Source of the DNA: Ustulina deusta
Taxonomy: Eukaryota > Ascomycota > Sordariomycetes > Xylariales > Xylariaceae
Assembly (NCBI GenBank): GCA_023159155.1
Contig: JAJNNX010000024.1
Span: 434,001-498,000 of the forward strand
Length of the DNA stretch: 64,000 nt
Direction of reading: 5' to 3'
Shown: positions 36,947-47,360 of the stretch, one piece after another
How the letters are laid out: each line of letters begins with the position of its first letter
Position numbering within the stretch: the stretch's first letter is position 1
Translations under genes and position numbers: made by a program
Notes under the pieces: model-generated
What the model was told of the DNA's origin: nothing
The model's database searches: none
Seen by the model: the letters and a program-made list of their open reading frames with translations, nothing else

Positions 36947-38094
36947 CTTCGATCTCGGGTTTAATCATTGATGTGACATCCTCACCATCTTCTAGAGTTT
37001 TGCGACATAATGACTGGAATGGGTTGTGCAGAGCTAGCCATAATTCATGCTTTAGGCGACATCATTCCTTTTAAAAGGAATTTTGATCAATGGGGGATGT
37101 TGTCTCACTAGGTTTACGCTTGGTGAACAAAACAAGCCACAGTTATTTATAATAACGGATCCGACAATGCCTTTCGAAAGCATGATTGGAGCGATCACAG
37201 CGGAGGAGTTCTTTGGTATGCCCTTTTGTCATTCGCTGTTAAGCCAGCTACTAACTCCGCGAGGCGTTGTCTAGACAAACAATGTCACATCGGGTTCGGG
37301 AGTCGTCGCGGTCCGATGGCTTTGATGGCTGACTAATTTGCCCGACGGACTTATCCTACACCGAAGGGGCGGAGGCGTACACGGTAGGATTTTGTAGGAC
37401 GGGAATGACCGCTCGAAACAGGATCAGGTTTATTAGTTTGTTGCACAACATGTCTAGCTGGTCGTCGGTGTCGGAGTTCGATTAGTCAGCCCTTTGTTTG
37501 TGGCTGAATAAGGTGAGGCTTATGAGATGCCAGGCAAAAGCGGATTGGCAAAGTTCTATTGTGTCACAGCTGCTAGCCCGTATACCGCTGTACTAATAGC
37601 CAAAAGGTCTGCAATCCTCCAATGTGGTAGGAGTATCCGGGCTTCCGTACGTATATACACTTCCGAGTAGGTCTTCTGCCTACGCCAGCGTATGGCATGA
37701 CATATCGGGTATCTGGGTATCCCACGGGCATTGCTCCAGCTCGTTCTGATAGGTTATAGTACATGGATACCTGAAAAGGAGTGCCGAGTCTATGTAACAC
37801 CAGCATACTCGGCCTCTACCTGTCCGGCTCTTCACCGCATCGCGGACAAAGACGAGTCGGGCGTAATGCTCCTGTTTGCCCGGCCTATCCGACTCACTAT
37901 ATAATGCATAATGCTGTTAGAAGTCAGATGTGCACCGTTACGAGTGGCACAACTATATCATACGAGTTTGCCACACACAAGCGTCAGATTCATAGTGATT
38001 GTGCCCTAGCTTTACCTCCAATTCTTCGGATTATATCGCTGATCTGTGTTCTATACAGATAACCCACTCCAGTACATAGAAATCATCTCTAGCC
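36947..38094. other. Intergenic region upstream of oxidoreductase
   Basis: No supported gene. It holds one perfect TCGN5CGA match (37,306-37,316). Several short overlapping frames on both strands are without protein character. Confidence 0.45.
37306..37316 (+). promoter_or_regulatory. Candidate AflR-type site (TCGN5CGA)
   Basis: TCGCGGTCCGA is a full match to the palindromic TCGN5CGA site of AflR-type regulators. It is about 780 bp before the oxidoreductase start, rather far for a promoter element, so confidence is low. Confidence 0.25.
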
Positions 38095-39215
38095 ATGTCT
38101 ATTCAGCAGCTCCAAACTTCCAAGCTAGGCGGACCTTTCGTGCAGGTGACGGCACCCAAGCCGAAGCCTAAGGCTGGTGAAATTTGTGTTCGAGCTCGGG
38201 CTGTAGCACTAAATCCAATCGATTGGAAGAATCTCCGGTTCGGTGCTATGGTCAGTGCCTGGCCCGCCGTTCTTGGTATTGAAGGGGCTGGAGTTGTAGA
38301 GTCAGTCGGGCATGGCGTTACATCCTTCAATCCTGGGGATGAAGTCGCGTGTTTCGTCAATGGAAACCAGCTCAATGGCGCATTCCAAGAGGTATTCATT
38401 ACTCAAGAAGCTTCTGTTGTCAAAAAGCCCGCAGTTCTCAGCTTTGAAGAGGCCGCTGCCCTCCCGATTGGGTATCTCACTGGGGCAGCTGCGGTGGCTG
38501 TCGGGTTGAACGTTACTCTACCTGGTCTCTCCAATTCGAGCGCCATCACCAAGCCCCTGAAGTCAATTCTCGTTCTTGGCGGCAGTTCTGCTGTTGGATC
38601 GGCTGCTATTCAGCTTCTACGTCTTGCGCTTCCTTCTGCCACCATTATCACAACCAGCTCAGCAGCTCATCATAACCACCTCAAGTCTCTGGGCGCGACT
38701 ACATGCCTCGAGCGATCTGCTCAGCAGGACACCGCTGCTTTGAAAGCCGCTAGTCCCGGAGGTGCTGGAGTAGACGCCATCCTTGACGCAGTTGGAGCTT
38801 GTGCTGAGACACCTGCCGTTTACGAGGCGGTCAAGAGCGATGGTCCGATGTTGTACTCCCTGGTCGTCACACGCCCTGGTATCGTGCTGCCTGCGGGCCT
38901 CCAATCAAGTAGTAAGTTCTCCCGTGAGACTGCATGTCGCAGCTAGTCTGGGATCAGCAGGTCGTATCACCAGCTGGGTCCTCCCAATGTTGTCCGAGTG
39001 ACCATCGCTTACTCTTTAATCTCGCAGTGGTTGGTGGCTATGACATGATCAAACATCATCCAAATGCCATGAAATATCTTGCCAAGTTGGTCGAAGAGGG
39101 CAAATACAAGCTGCCGGTGAAAGTTCAGGTGGTAGGGAAGGGTTTCCAGGCTATTGAGGGGAATTTGGACAGTGTTATGACGGTCAGTGGCACAAAGCTT
39201 GTGGTCACCATGTGA
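38095..39215 (+). CDS. Zinc-type alcohol dehydrogenase / enoyl reductase-like oxidoreductase
   Basis: Two exons, 38,095-38,911 and 39,028-39,215, joined across a 116-bp GT-AG intron (gtaagt ... ctcgcag), give 334 residues in frame. It belongs to the medium-chain NAD(P)H oxidoreductases of the quinone-reductase/trans-enoyl-reductase type (toxD-like) common in fungal polyketide clusters. The GroES-like N-terminal domain includes LNPIDWKN and LGIEGAGVVESVG. The Rossmann domain has LVLGGSSAVG at residues 159-168. The C-terminus VEEGKYKLPVKVQVVGKG...SGTKLVV is family-typical. Structural zinc cysteines are absent, as in this subfamily. It would use NADPH to reduce a double bond or carbonyl in the cytosol. 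A frame reading through the intron ends at 38,946 and would truncate the protein, so splicing is needed. Its role in the pathway is inferred. Confidence 0.87.
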
Positions 39216-39424
39216 ACAGAACGAAAATCGGAGTTGTTGACGCGATGTGGATATGGCTTGATAAGATGAAACTGATAGGTGTGAATATCGTTGTGTCTGT
39301 TGAGCCTGCCATTGCCCCGAATGGATAAAGATGAGGGTGAAGGTTCGTAGTTGAGATCGAAACTTTTCGACAGAATTAACAAGATAGCAAAATAAAAGGG
39401 ATATAAGCGTTGCATTCATCTTAT

Positions 39425-39545
39425 CTGCTTCATAAGGGAAGGTGGGAAGATCTCATTATATAGATGCACAGGAGGTCCGTGCCCTTCGCGCCCCTTAGTC
39501 CTTTACAATACATGAAGTGACTCCTTGATACGGTTCACTTTCAAA
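39425..39545 (+). repeat. Dispersed repeat copy 3 (GC-rich, unmutated)
   Basis: Shares ordered blocks with 35,820-35,935 (ggaaga.ct, gcccttcgcgcccctt against gcccttgatctt, gaagtgactccttgata.ggttcacttt). It lacks A/T conversion, so it may represent the pre-RIP state or an older solo end. It starts 210 bp past the oxidoreductase stop. Confidence 0.5.
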
Positions 39546-42170
39546 GCAAGATATATGCCAAGTTAAACGGGATTTGTCGCTCAACACACAAGTCTGGTGC
39601 CCGGCCAAGTATTTATCTATTCGAGCACACAGAGGGTTAAGAGCAAGTTGAAAGGTACCTAGATACATCAATTTGGCCACCTTAGGTTTTGCTAGCCCCC
39701 CCCCCCCCCCCCCCCTGAAATAGGGCTGTTAGATACTTGTGAAAAGCCCGAGGGTGTGTAGAGTGAGATGAGGTGATAGGGGCAAAAACTCCAGGTCTGT
39801 CGATCATTTTAGCTAATCAGATTTTAACAATAAACATTACTTTAATGTAGTGTCTAGTTGTAACCTCCCATTTTTCTGGGCCCATTCTATCCCACCTTTA
39901 TATTACCTGTGGCTTTCAATTTGGATATCTACAAGCTGACAGTGCTTCACACAAACTTCTCCTAGTAAAGCCACATATGCCACAACTAATTACTCTACAA
40001 AGATATAGACATCCAATTTTAATTTTGAATTGAATGCTTTTAAATAAAAATAAAAATTATATTTAACATTCTTAACTTGAGATTTTATTTCATAATTGCA
40101 TTATATAAATGCATTATTAAACTAGTTGGTAGTTAATAAATAAAATAAAAAAGTTAAAAAATACGGATGCACATGTATAACATGGACTCTAATTAAGCTA
40201 GTTGTGAATAAGCAAGGATCAATTCTTCCAATAGAGTAGATGCTACTAATCTAGTCTACATATACTAGGAGTCTATGACCCCTGACAATATATTTCGATT
40301 GTAATACTAAAGTGGGCTAACCTCGTTAGCCTCACGGTAATTCGACGTCGGTGGGATGTTGTACCAAGCCATGATTATCATTCACGTGAACTATCGCACG
40401 GTGCACATGATGAATCTACCACGTTAAGCAACTAGGCTGGTACTGAAGTGGACAATGAGAGTAGGCTCAGTCATATAGCGGTACTCACCTTGCCCTTATA
40501 CTAGGAGATAGGCCTCTTGTGGCTGGCGTATATTTCGGATTGGAAGATAAACGGGGTTAGAAAGCGTGCCTCGTCGAAATGAAGTGTCAAGGTGTTAACT
40601 GGACCTGCAGTGCCTACGGGAATCACGATGTCTTTGCATGTCATATCTGCATCAGCAAAATATATCTGTCATATTGGGGATTCTAGAATGCCCGGACACT
40701 TTCAACTTCTGCTGCGACCCTCCTCTATACCTCGGGGGTCACCACCATGCAGAACACTGAATTCACAAGTTTGAATAAATTTATGTGCTCTAGCCTCGAC
40801 AAGACCCTCAGCGAGCCAGGCAAGATCCTTGTCAGTCAGACCCTGTTGATACTAGTCGGCATCTATGATCTGTGCAGTGTAGCAATCAGGGGCAACTCCC
40901 GATGCGATCTGCTCCTTGAGGGTATTCCAGATTCGCACCTTTACCTAAAGAATAAGTTCTGCCAATTTCACAGTCCTCTCCGTTCAAGGCTGAAGCCAAT
41001 GCGGAAGGGTGGCGAGAGGTGGAAACAAGTCTTCAATAAGGGCCCCGGCCCGTACAAGTCTCCCAAGAATCCTTGAACTCTCCATCATGTTTTTGATATC
41101 TTCATTGTCTTTTCCTCTAATCCGGCAACAGTAGACTGTCTGTATCATTATGGAAAAAGGAAAAGAAAAAAAGAAATTTTCTTTCGGCTAATGTGTTCCC
41201 GAAATACAACGCCCTCAGAGCTGCGAAAGGCTAAGTCATAAAGCAGCTAGCTGATTTCTTGGGTTTGTATTATAGGAAGCACACTTGCAGTCATTCTTAG
41301 TGTGAGAAGATTGTGGCAGATAGTCCTCTATTTGCGCCATCTTGAATTGTATGGCATTGCCACCACTTGAAGAAATGAGGTCAACAAAGGGCTTCTTCAA
41401 CACATGCCAAAACTCACAGCGCACCCCCAACCTACCAATTCAAATATAGGCGGCGCTAACTTTGACGGGATAGAAATGGACAGGCTTATTAGCGATCAAC
41501 AGCAAAATCAAGTTAGAGGGTGGTGGTACTTGTTTCAAGAATCTCCTTGATGACTTCAGGACTGTCCAACATCATCTGCGTGTACCACCCTAACCAGATT
41601 TTATCCACTTCACCACATTCGCCAGCCCAATCATTGAATTTTCAATGCATTGGATGATACGTCAAGGCTAATGCACTGGTGGTAAGAGGTTCATGGTATC
41701 CAAGTAGGTTTCGGCTCTTGGCGAGACTTATCAAATTTAAATTCCTTTGGAGCCCTTGCATATTCGTATCCAATAGCAATTGTTGCCGGGCTGCGATGCT
41801 ACCTATCACTCCGAAGTGCCGAGCTCGAGTTTTTCCATCCTCTCACAGCAAAGTCGGACTCGGGTACTCCTCAATGTAATCTGTACCAACATCTGTCAGT
41901 CGTACTGTGCCGTGAGCTTCTCAGAGAACTGTAGCGTTGCCTTTGACAACTAATAAGATAATATGCCCCCCCTCCTTTTCTCGACATTCATTGCCAAGCT
42001 TTCTAAGCATTGTATCTTGTGCAATTTGCCTTTCATTGGTTTGATGCGCGATGTTCATATCTTCTGTTAATAAACTGCTCGATTCCTTGAATGTTCAACT
42101 TTAAAGCAAGCCAACATTTGACTGCATCTCACATCATGTACACCGTCGATCCCCTTGTCCCTCCGTCATC
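39546..42170. other. 2.6-kb gene-free interval
   Basis: A poly-C run (39,696-39,715), an A/T patch near 40,020-40,170, and otherwise unremarkable sequence. Open frames on both strands (for example 40,747-41,076 plus and 41,236-41,430 minus) show no recognisable motif. Decayed protein-like residues on the minus strand around 41,550-41,800 could be transposase debris but were not identifiable. Confidence 0.45.
39696..39715. repeat. Poly-C tract
   Basis: Twenty consecutive C. Compare the G run at 11,539-11,564. Confidence 0.85.
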
Positions 42171-43540
42171 ATGCAGCAGAAAGATGAGGAATCAGTGGCA
42201 CACGTCGTACCCCCTCAAATGAAGCCAGAGTCAGAAGGTGTTGATGTGCTATCATCCCCGTTGAATATCGTCTCTTTTGGTTACATTGAGCTTTGGCATA
42301 TTCTGCGTTGCCCTCCTTAACATCACCACTGCCACAGTCATCCCGTGCATCACCGCCGATTTCAAAACTCTCAAGGCTATCGGATGGCTATCATACTTTT
42401 CCTACTAAACCCGGGGTCTGTTACTCATGCTTATCGCATCTGGGTATGGCTCGGCTATCCCCTTCCCACTTGTGCCTTACAGCTCTTGTCTGGAAAGCTC
42501 TATTCACCATCTTCGTTCCAAGCATAGTAGCATTCCTCCTAGCTATGCAGTGAGGCGGCATTGAATATGCGTGGTCAGAATGGTGCGCCATCGTCGTCTT
42601 AGTATTCTTTCCAGTAAGTCTTTCCAATGAATGATGGCTCTCACATGCCACTGAACCCGCAACCCAGGTCTTGTTTGTCGCCTTCATTGCCGACCAATTC
42701 TTCATAGGTGAGAATGCGACCATTCCCCCTCAGCTTGCTAAAGTATCCCTGCAGCTGTCTATCGATTCAACATCTTCACATTTGGTGCATTCAACGCTGC
42801 ATCCTATTCCGTACCTCTATATTATCATGGTATTAAGAACACGAGCGGTGAGTACTCGGGCATACGCATAATTCCACTCGTCATGATACAAGTCATGGTT
42901 ATAGTCATCACCGGAATAGTTTCGGCTAAGATTGGCCACTATGTTCTGTTCTTTATCTCAAGCGTTGCAGTGGCCTCGGTAGGCATGGGCCTTCTCACAA
43001 CATGGCAGGTAGACTGCACAGCTGGGGTTTGGATGTGGGATGGGTTTGCGGCTCGTCGCCATGGCGATTGGAGCAGAATGTGCTATTACTCTCTTCGGCC
43101 CAAGACGTCACTACACGCTAATTTCTGATTTATTTACGCGGACCTTCGCTGATGAGGACATTCCCACAGGGCTGGCTCTAACAACTATGGCCCCCCTTTT
43201 CGGAGTTTCGGCATTCCTCGGCGTTGGGAATAGCGTGTTCGATACAACACTTATTGGGTATGTGAATGCTCTCAAGATCCCCGGCTTAGATAGTCGCATG
43301 GTCGCCTCAGCTGGAGCAACTACTCCCCGATACCTAGTACCCCAGGAGTACTTAATGCAGGTATTGAACGCATACGTGGAGGCACTGAGAGGGACATTTC
43401 GAATTTCTTTCATTCTCACAACTTCGGCCATCTTTGGTTCTGTGGGAATGGAATGGAACAGGGTTCGAAGACATGGGTCTGAAAAAGCCGTGATAGACAA
43501 ACCTTCGAACCACGCTTTGCCTTATTTCTGTGTCTATTAG
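42171..43540 (+). pseudogene. MFS toxin-efflux transporter pseudogene (DHA14/AflT-like)
   Basis: Segments of a 14-TM major facilitator can be followed on the plus strand in changing frames. They are an N-terminus from ATG at 42,171 (MQQKDEESVAHVV), TADFKTLKAIGWL, TCALQLLSGKLY, VAFIADQFFIGENATIP, FNIFTFGAFNAASYSVPLYY, GMGLLTTWQVDCTAGVW, and the C-terminal half (IPTGLALTTM, NSVFDTTLIGYVNAL, PGLDSRM, TFRISFILTTSAIFGSVGMEW). At least three frame changes and several in-frame stops (for example TGA at 42,551-42,553 where Trp is expected before GG) break it. One intron-like GT-AG segment near 42,614-42,667 is still recognisable. The family exports polyketide toxins across the plasma membrane. It lies 0.7 kb upstream of the AflR-like gene, so it was probably the cluster's pump. 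The end is approximate. Confidence 0.85.
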
Positions 43541-44250
43541 CATTCTCAATGCAGAGACCTCCTCTATATCGGATGAATAGGGGAATAGATATGCTGGCAT
43601 GTAAGCGAATTGAAGTTGTACGGAAAATTAACAGGGGCTAAACGCTGTGGGAAGAGTTAGAGAATCCCTAGTCCTTTCATGCTTTAGAATTACCGCATGA
43701 TTGTCGTCGGTACTTGGTAATACAAAAGACCTCCAGCCAACAGAAGAGAATTTCTCCGTTTCGTTGGGGGTGTCCGAACAGAACTGCCTCACTGCACGTC
43801 AGATTGGCACGCCGCACACCTTATTGTCTGTGGCGGCTTATATGCTTACAGTCGGGATAAAAGTAAAACACAAGGACGCACCCTTCCGTCTCAATCTAGT
43901 GTTACACATTGCAGTCTCGACTAGGCGTGAGGGTGAATGTATCCCCTCCCATATCAATGGGAACCGGATCGGACCCGAAGATCATCCCCTATGTCGCGAT
44001 TTGGCACGTGTTGAAACGCTGCTACCCTGAGAGGATCTGCAGGGCTGTAGTCTTTATTCTCATTAGCCTGCGCGTCGTGGCAGCCTACGAGTCTATTTGT
44101 GTCTAATGACGTTGGCTGAATGAACATTAATGTATCTTTGCATTAGCATCTTTTGGATACTTAATACCAGGGGCTACCAAGCCGTCTGAAAGCTTATCTC
44201 GGCAGAGTAGCCCGGAGGGACACGGATCAATACGCTTAGCAATCTGCGCC

Positions 44251-45450
44251 ATGGCTGGAGAGGGAACGGCACAGGGTGTCCATCTTCGGACCGCGTGCGA
44301 CCCATGTTCTACTGCTAAGGTGCGATGCGACAAGAAGCACCCGGTTTGTGACCGGTGTCTACAGATTAAATTACCGTGCTCCTACAGCCAGTCTCGCAAG
44401 CACGGTAAGCAGTCATGGCGGCGAAAATTGGCATACAATCGGTTTGAGAGCCCAGCAATTGACGCTTATCGGACCACGACCCCTGCTACACCGCCCATTA
44501 TTTCGCAGATGGATGAACCAGTATTGGATAACCTGCTGCAGTCGCCGGTTGGGCCGCTACTGGATGTTCAAGATCTCTTTTTGGATTACAGCCAACGTGG
44601 ACACGGTGGTTCCTTGGCCCTTGGCTCAACATGGCCCTTTGGCGATGGGACTCAGTCTGCTATCGAGATTGACGTCGGACCCGTTGGAAATTGGGAATTT
44701 TCCGGCTTATTACCGGCTGCATCTCCTATTGGAGATAACTTGAACGTCACCGGACCAAGTCAGTCTGTTGCTACTCTAGGAACTTCTCCAGAATCTACTA
44801 GCAGCAGTAACCACGACTGCGAGGCTCAGGCTGTATCAATTCTCCGCTCTATGCAGCACGGTGAAATGTGTCCTGGCGCAACGTCGGGCTCAACCGATCC
44901 AGGACAGTATGCGGACCTGAATCGCATGCCAAGCTTCGACCGAGTGCTTTCCATCAACAAAGATGCCCTCAATGGCTGGAGTAAACTTATGGAGTGCTCC
45001 TGCGCATCGTGCCCTCACTTAATGATTCTTTATGTGTCGATACTTTCCAAGATGATGTTTTGGTACCGAATAGCGGCAGCGGAAAGTTCTCAGCTTTCAG
45101 TTAACACCGAAGCCTCCAATGAAGTCTCGAGCAGTATCGAAAACGTGGTGTCCAGCCCGTCGATGCAAGTCCCACCGACCGCCAGCCAATTTTCTGTTCG
45201 CCCAACCATAATACAGGTCGGGATGCTCAACTTGGATGCTGAGGATCAGGCCAACCTCCGTCGCATTCTTCTACTCCGTGAGTTGCGAAGGGCAAAGGCG
45301 GCCATTGAAGAGCTCATTCCAGTAGATCGCTTAGCTGTCGAGGCAGCCGACGAAGTCGTCCGCCACTCTTTACAATGGTCTATTGGTGGCATTGTGCGCG
45401 TCAAGGAAGAATTACACGACCTGATTCAAAGATTGAGTCAACTACGGTAA
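44251..45450 (+). CDS. AflR-type Zn2Cys6 transcription factor
   Basis: Intact single-exon gene, 399 residues. The binuclear zinc cluster has Cys at 16, 19, 26, 33, 36 and 43 (C-x2-C-x6-C-x6-C-x2-C-x6-C), followed by a basic linker (SRKHGKQSWRRK). The C-terminal half carries the AflR-type region with CSCASCPHLMILYVSILSKM and a helical end (LRELRRAKAAIEELIPVDRLA). Such proteins act in the nucleus as pathway-specific activators of aromatic polyketide clusters and bind TCGN5CGR. It lies between the transporter pseudogene and a P450 pseudogene, 4 kb from the PKS and on the same strand. TCGN5CGR matches were seen near the methyltransferase and far upstream of the oxidoreductase, but none close to the PKS start. 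Being intact amid pseudogenes argues that it is still needed. Confidence 0.9.
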   Translation: MAGEGTAQGVHLRTACDPCSTAKVRCDKKHPVCDRCLQIKLPCSYSQSRKHGKQSWRRKLAYNRFESPAIDAYRTTTPATPPIISQMDEPVLDNLLQSPVGPLLDVQDLFLDYSQRGHGGSLALGSTWPFGDGTQSAIEIDVGPVGNWEFSGLLPAASPIGDNLNVTGPSQSVATLGTSPESTSSSNHDCEAQAVSILRSMQHGEMCPGATSGSTDPGQYADLNRMPSFDRVLSINKDALNGWSKLMECSCASCPHLMILYVSILSKMMFWYRIAAAESSQLSVNTEASNEVSSSIENVVSSPSMQVPPTASQFSVRPTIIQVGMLNLDAEDQANLRRILLLRELRRAKAAIEELIPVDRLAVEAADEVVRHSLQWSIGGIVRVKEELHDLIQRLSQLR

Positions 45451-46049
45451 CATCAACAGCCGCTGCCTCGTCATATGCGCATACCGACTATATGGATGAC
45501 TAAATCTCCAAAATGTTGGGATTCATGGCTCTGTGTATGCATCAGCGAATGACCGAAAAGTCTATGGTTGTTATGCGTTAGGACGTTGCAACTTGCTCTG
45601 ATATCGATCAAGTTGAATGCCATTAAAGGACTAGAATATGCGAGAGGCGATGTATATCTACGATGTTAGACATACACTTTTCTCCTAGAGAGCCTTTCGC
45701 ACTCATATCGTGTCATAGAATAGAAGATATCTATTATTCAACCCGAACGAGGACTTTCTCCCAACAGCGGTGTTTGCGAACTACGCAAACCCTGGTGAAG
45801 CCGGCTCCTCCTTACTCAATAGGGTCGGCCTTTGTTAGAGGAGTATTAGGTTTTCCTAACATAACCATTCACATCGACTCTCTGCCTCTCCAAGGCAAAG
45901 CCCTCCGTCTGCGCTACCCCCCTCTAGGAATTTACATACTCTAGTCTATCATCTATTTGTGACACGAACAATATTTCGAATGGCGTACGCCCACGAAAAC
46001 TAGTTTCACCCCAACCCCACCCACACCCAGTCCTTGAGTCTCGAAAGCC
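45451..46049. other. Gene-free interval
   Basis: No coding frame or RNA gene recognised between the regulator and the 3' end of the P450 pseudogene. Confidence 0.45.
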
Positions 46050-47360
46050 TAAATTGAGTTCACTAGCATACTATCAAGTGAATTCTCGGCTAGGCGAGAA
46101 CTTGGACAAATGCGACGTCCAACACCGAAGGTAAAATGGTCTCGCTGGCATGGGTCACCATTGCCATACTCAGCTCTGGGAGTGGGGAAATTCGGGTAGC
46201 GTTCCGGATCGTAGTGAATGAAGCTTTTATTCCCCAGAATCATTGTACTCTTTGGTATGACTAAATCTTTATACACAATGTATACGTCAGTGTAGTGTTT
46301 GATCCCCCGGGACGGCGTGGGGTGCATGCGTAGCACTTCTTTTACACAAGCGCGGATTTATGGTAGCTCCTTAACGTCGTCGTAGGAAGGCGCACGGCTT
46401 GATCCTACGAACCGAATAAGCTCGCCCTGTGCAACTTTCTGAACGTGAGGTTATGTAGCAAGATGCAGAATGGGACTTAGCAGTGTCACAGGCGTTGTTG
46501 TTTCCCTGGCCTCGAGGCTACCACTGGCAACCTAAGCTACGTCCTTGCCCTTGTGCCCCTGCTTATGCCGTGAGTCGCTATTTTCCATCAATTCACGAGC
46601 GTAGCATATTGGAGCTCTACCTTGAGCTAATTGTCACTGAATTCGACGCTACAATATCGTTTTGGCTTCGAGCATTGGTTTCGCATACTCTTCGGTTTGC
46701 CTTCTTGCTAGCTACAGCCAGGACAGGAGCCGCGCGAGAATACGAATTTCATCAACCATAAATGCACTGGCTATCGTGACCTGCTCGGGTATACATGCAC
46801 TCCCCAGGGGCGTGCCTCATGTCCTCAGCATCCCAATTTGTGACACGTAGGCCGTATATACTGGCCATCATGATGCCAAAAGCGAAACGCTGTTTGTTCA
46901 TCTGAAAGTCTTCCTGAATTTTGTTATCTGAGGCCAAATCAAAAAGTAATTGGTTTAATATTCTTAAGGTGATACGAAAGTTGCTGTCATTGTACCTGAG
47001 CGAAACTGGTGGGCAATACTTCGATATGCTCGCCATTTTGGACCATACCCAAATGTGAATATTCGCATATTGCCCATGACTACATCGTTTCCAGTGGAGC
47101 CAGCATCTTTGATGATATATTTGATGACTACTGATCGTTAATTGACGCTTCCAAAGTCCCCAAGGGTTGTGATAGCACGAACCTGCTTGTTAACGATCCC
47201 ATGCGTCGCCATAAGGCTATTAATGACAGCCCAGTTAAACCAGCCTGCATGCAGTTTGTAGATCTCCCCATCTTAAAATACCCATTCTCGTAACTCAAAT
47301 TAGGCTTTTTGTGGTAAATCAATGCCGATGCCAACCAATGGAAGACCGCCTCGACCACGC
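46050..47360 (-). pseudogene. Cytochrome P450 pseudogene (copy 2)
   Basis: Minus-strand fragments in P450 order. Near 47,230-47,300 is an N-terminal YFKMGRSTNCMQAGLTG. At about 46,840-47,030 is the segment SLRYNDSNFRITLRILNQLL...FAFGIMMASIYGLRVTNW. Near 46,345-46,460 is QKVAQGELIRFVGSSRAPSYDDVKELP, interrupted by TAA at 46,358-46,360 just before the K-helix VKEVLRMHPTPSRG with its ExxR. Then comes KSTMILGNKSFIHYDPERYPN, an in-frame loss of the PERF segment, and the haem loop FGVGRRICPSSRLAE with the Cys codon at 46,106-46,108 and Ser in place of the usual Gly. The stop, frame changes and deletion make it non-functional. It faces the PKS gene head to head and was probably a cluster oxidase. 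Confidence 0.85.

Noticed and set aside
38103..38399. Antisense frame within the oxidoreductase
   Set aside because: It is a codon-bias shadow of a well-supported gene. Similar antisense frames in the methyltransferase, PKS and RHS genes were dropped for the same reason.
41236..41980. Possible hAT-like transposase debris on the minus strand
   Set aside because: Only a few suggestive residues and several stops. No catalytic motif or terminal inverted repeat was found.
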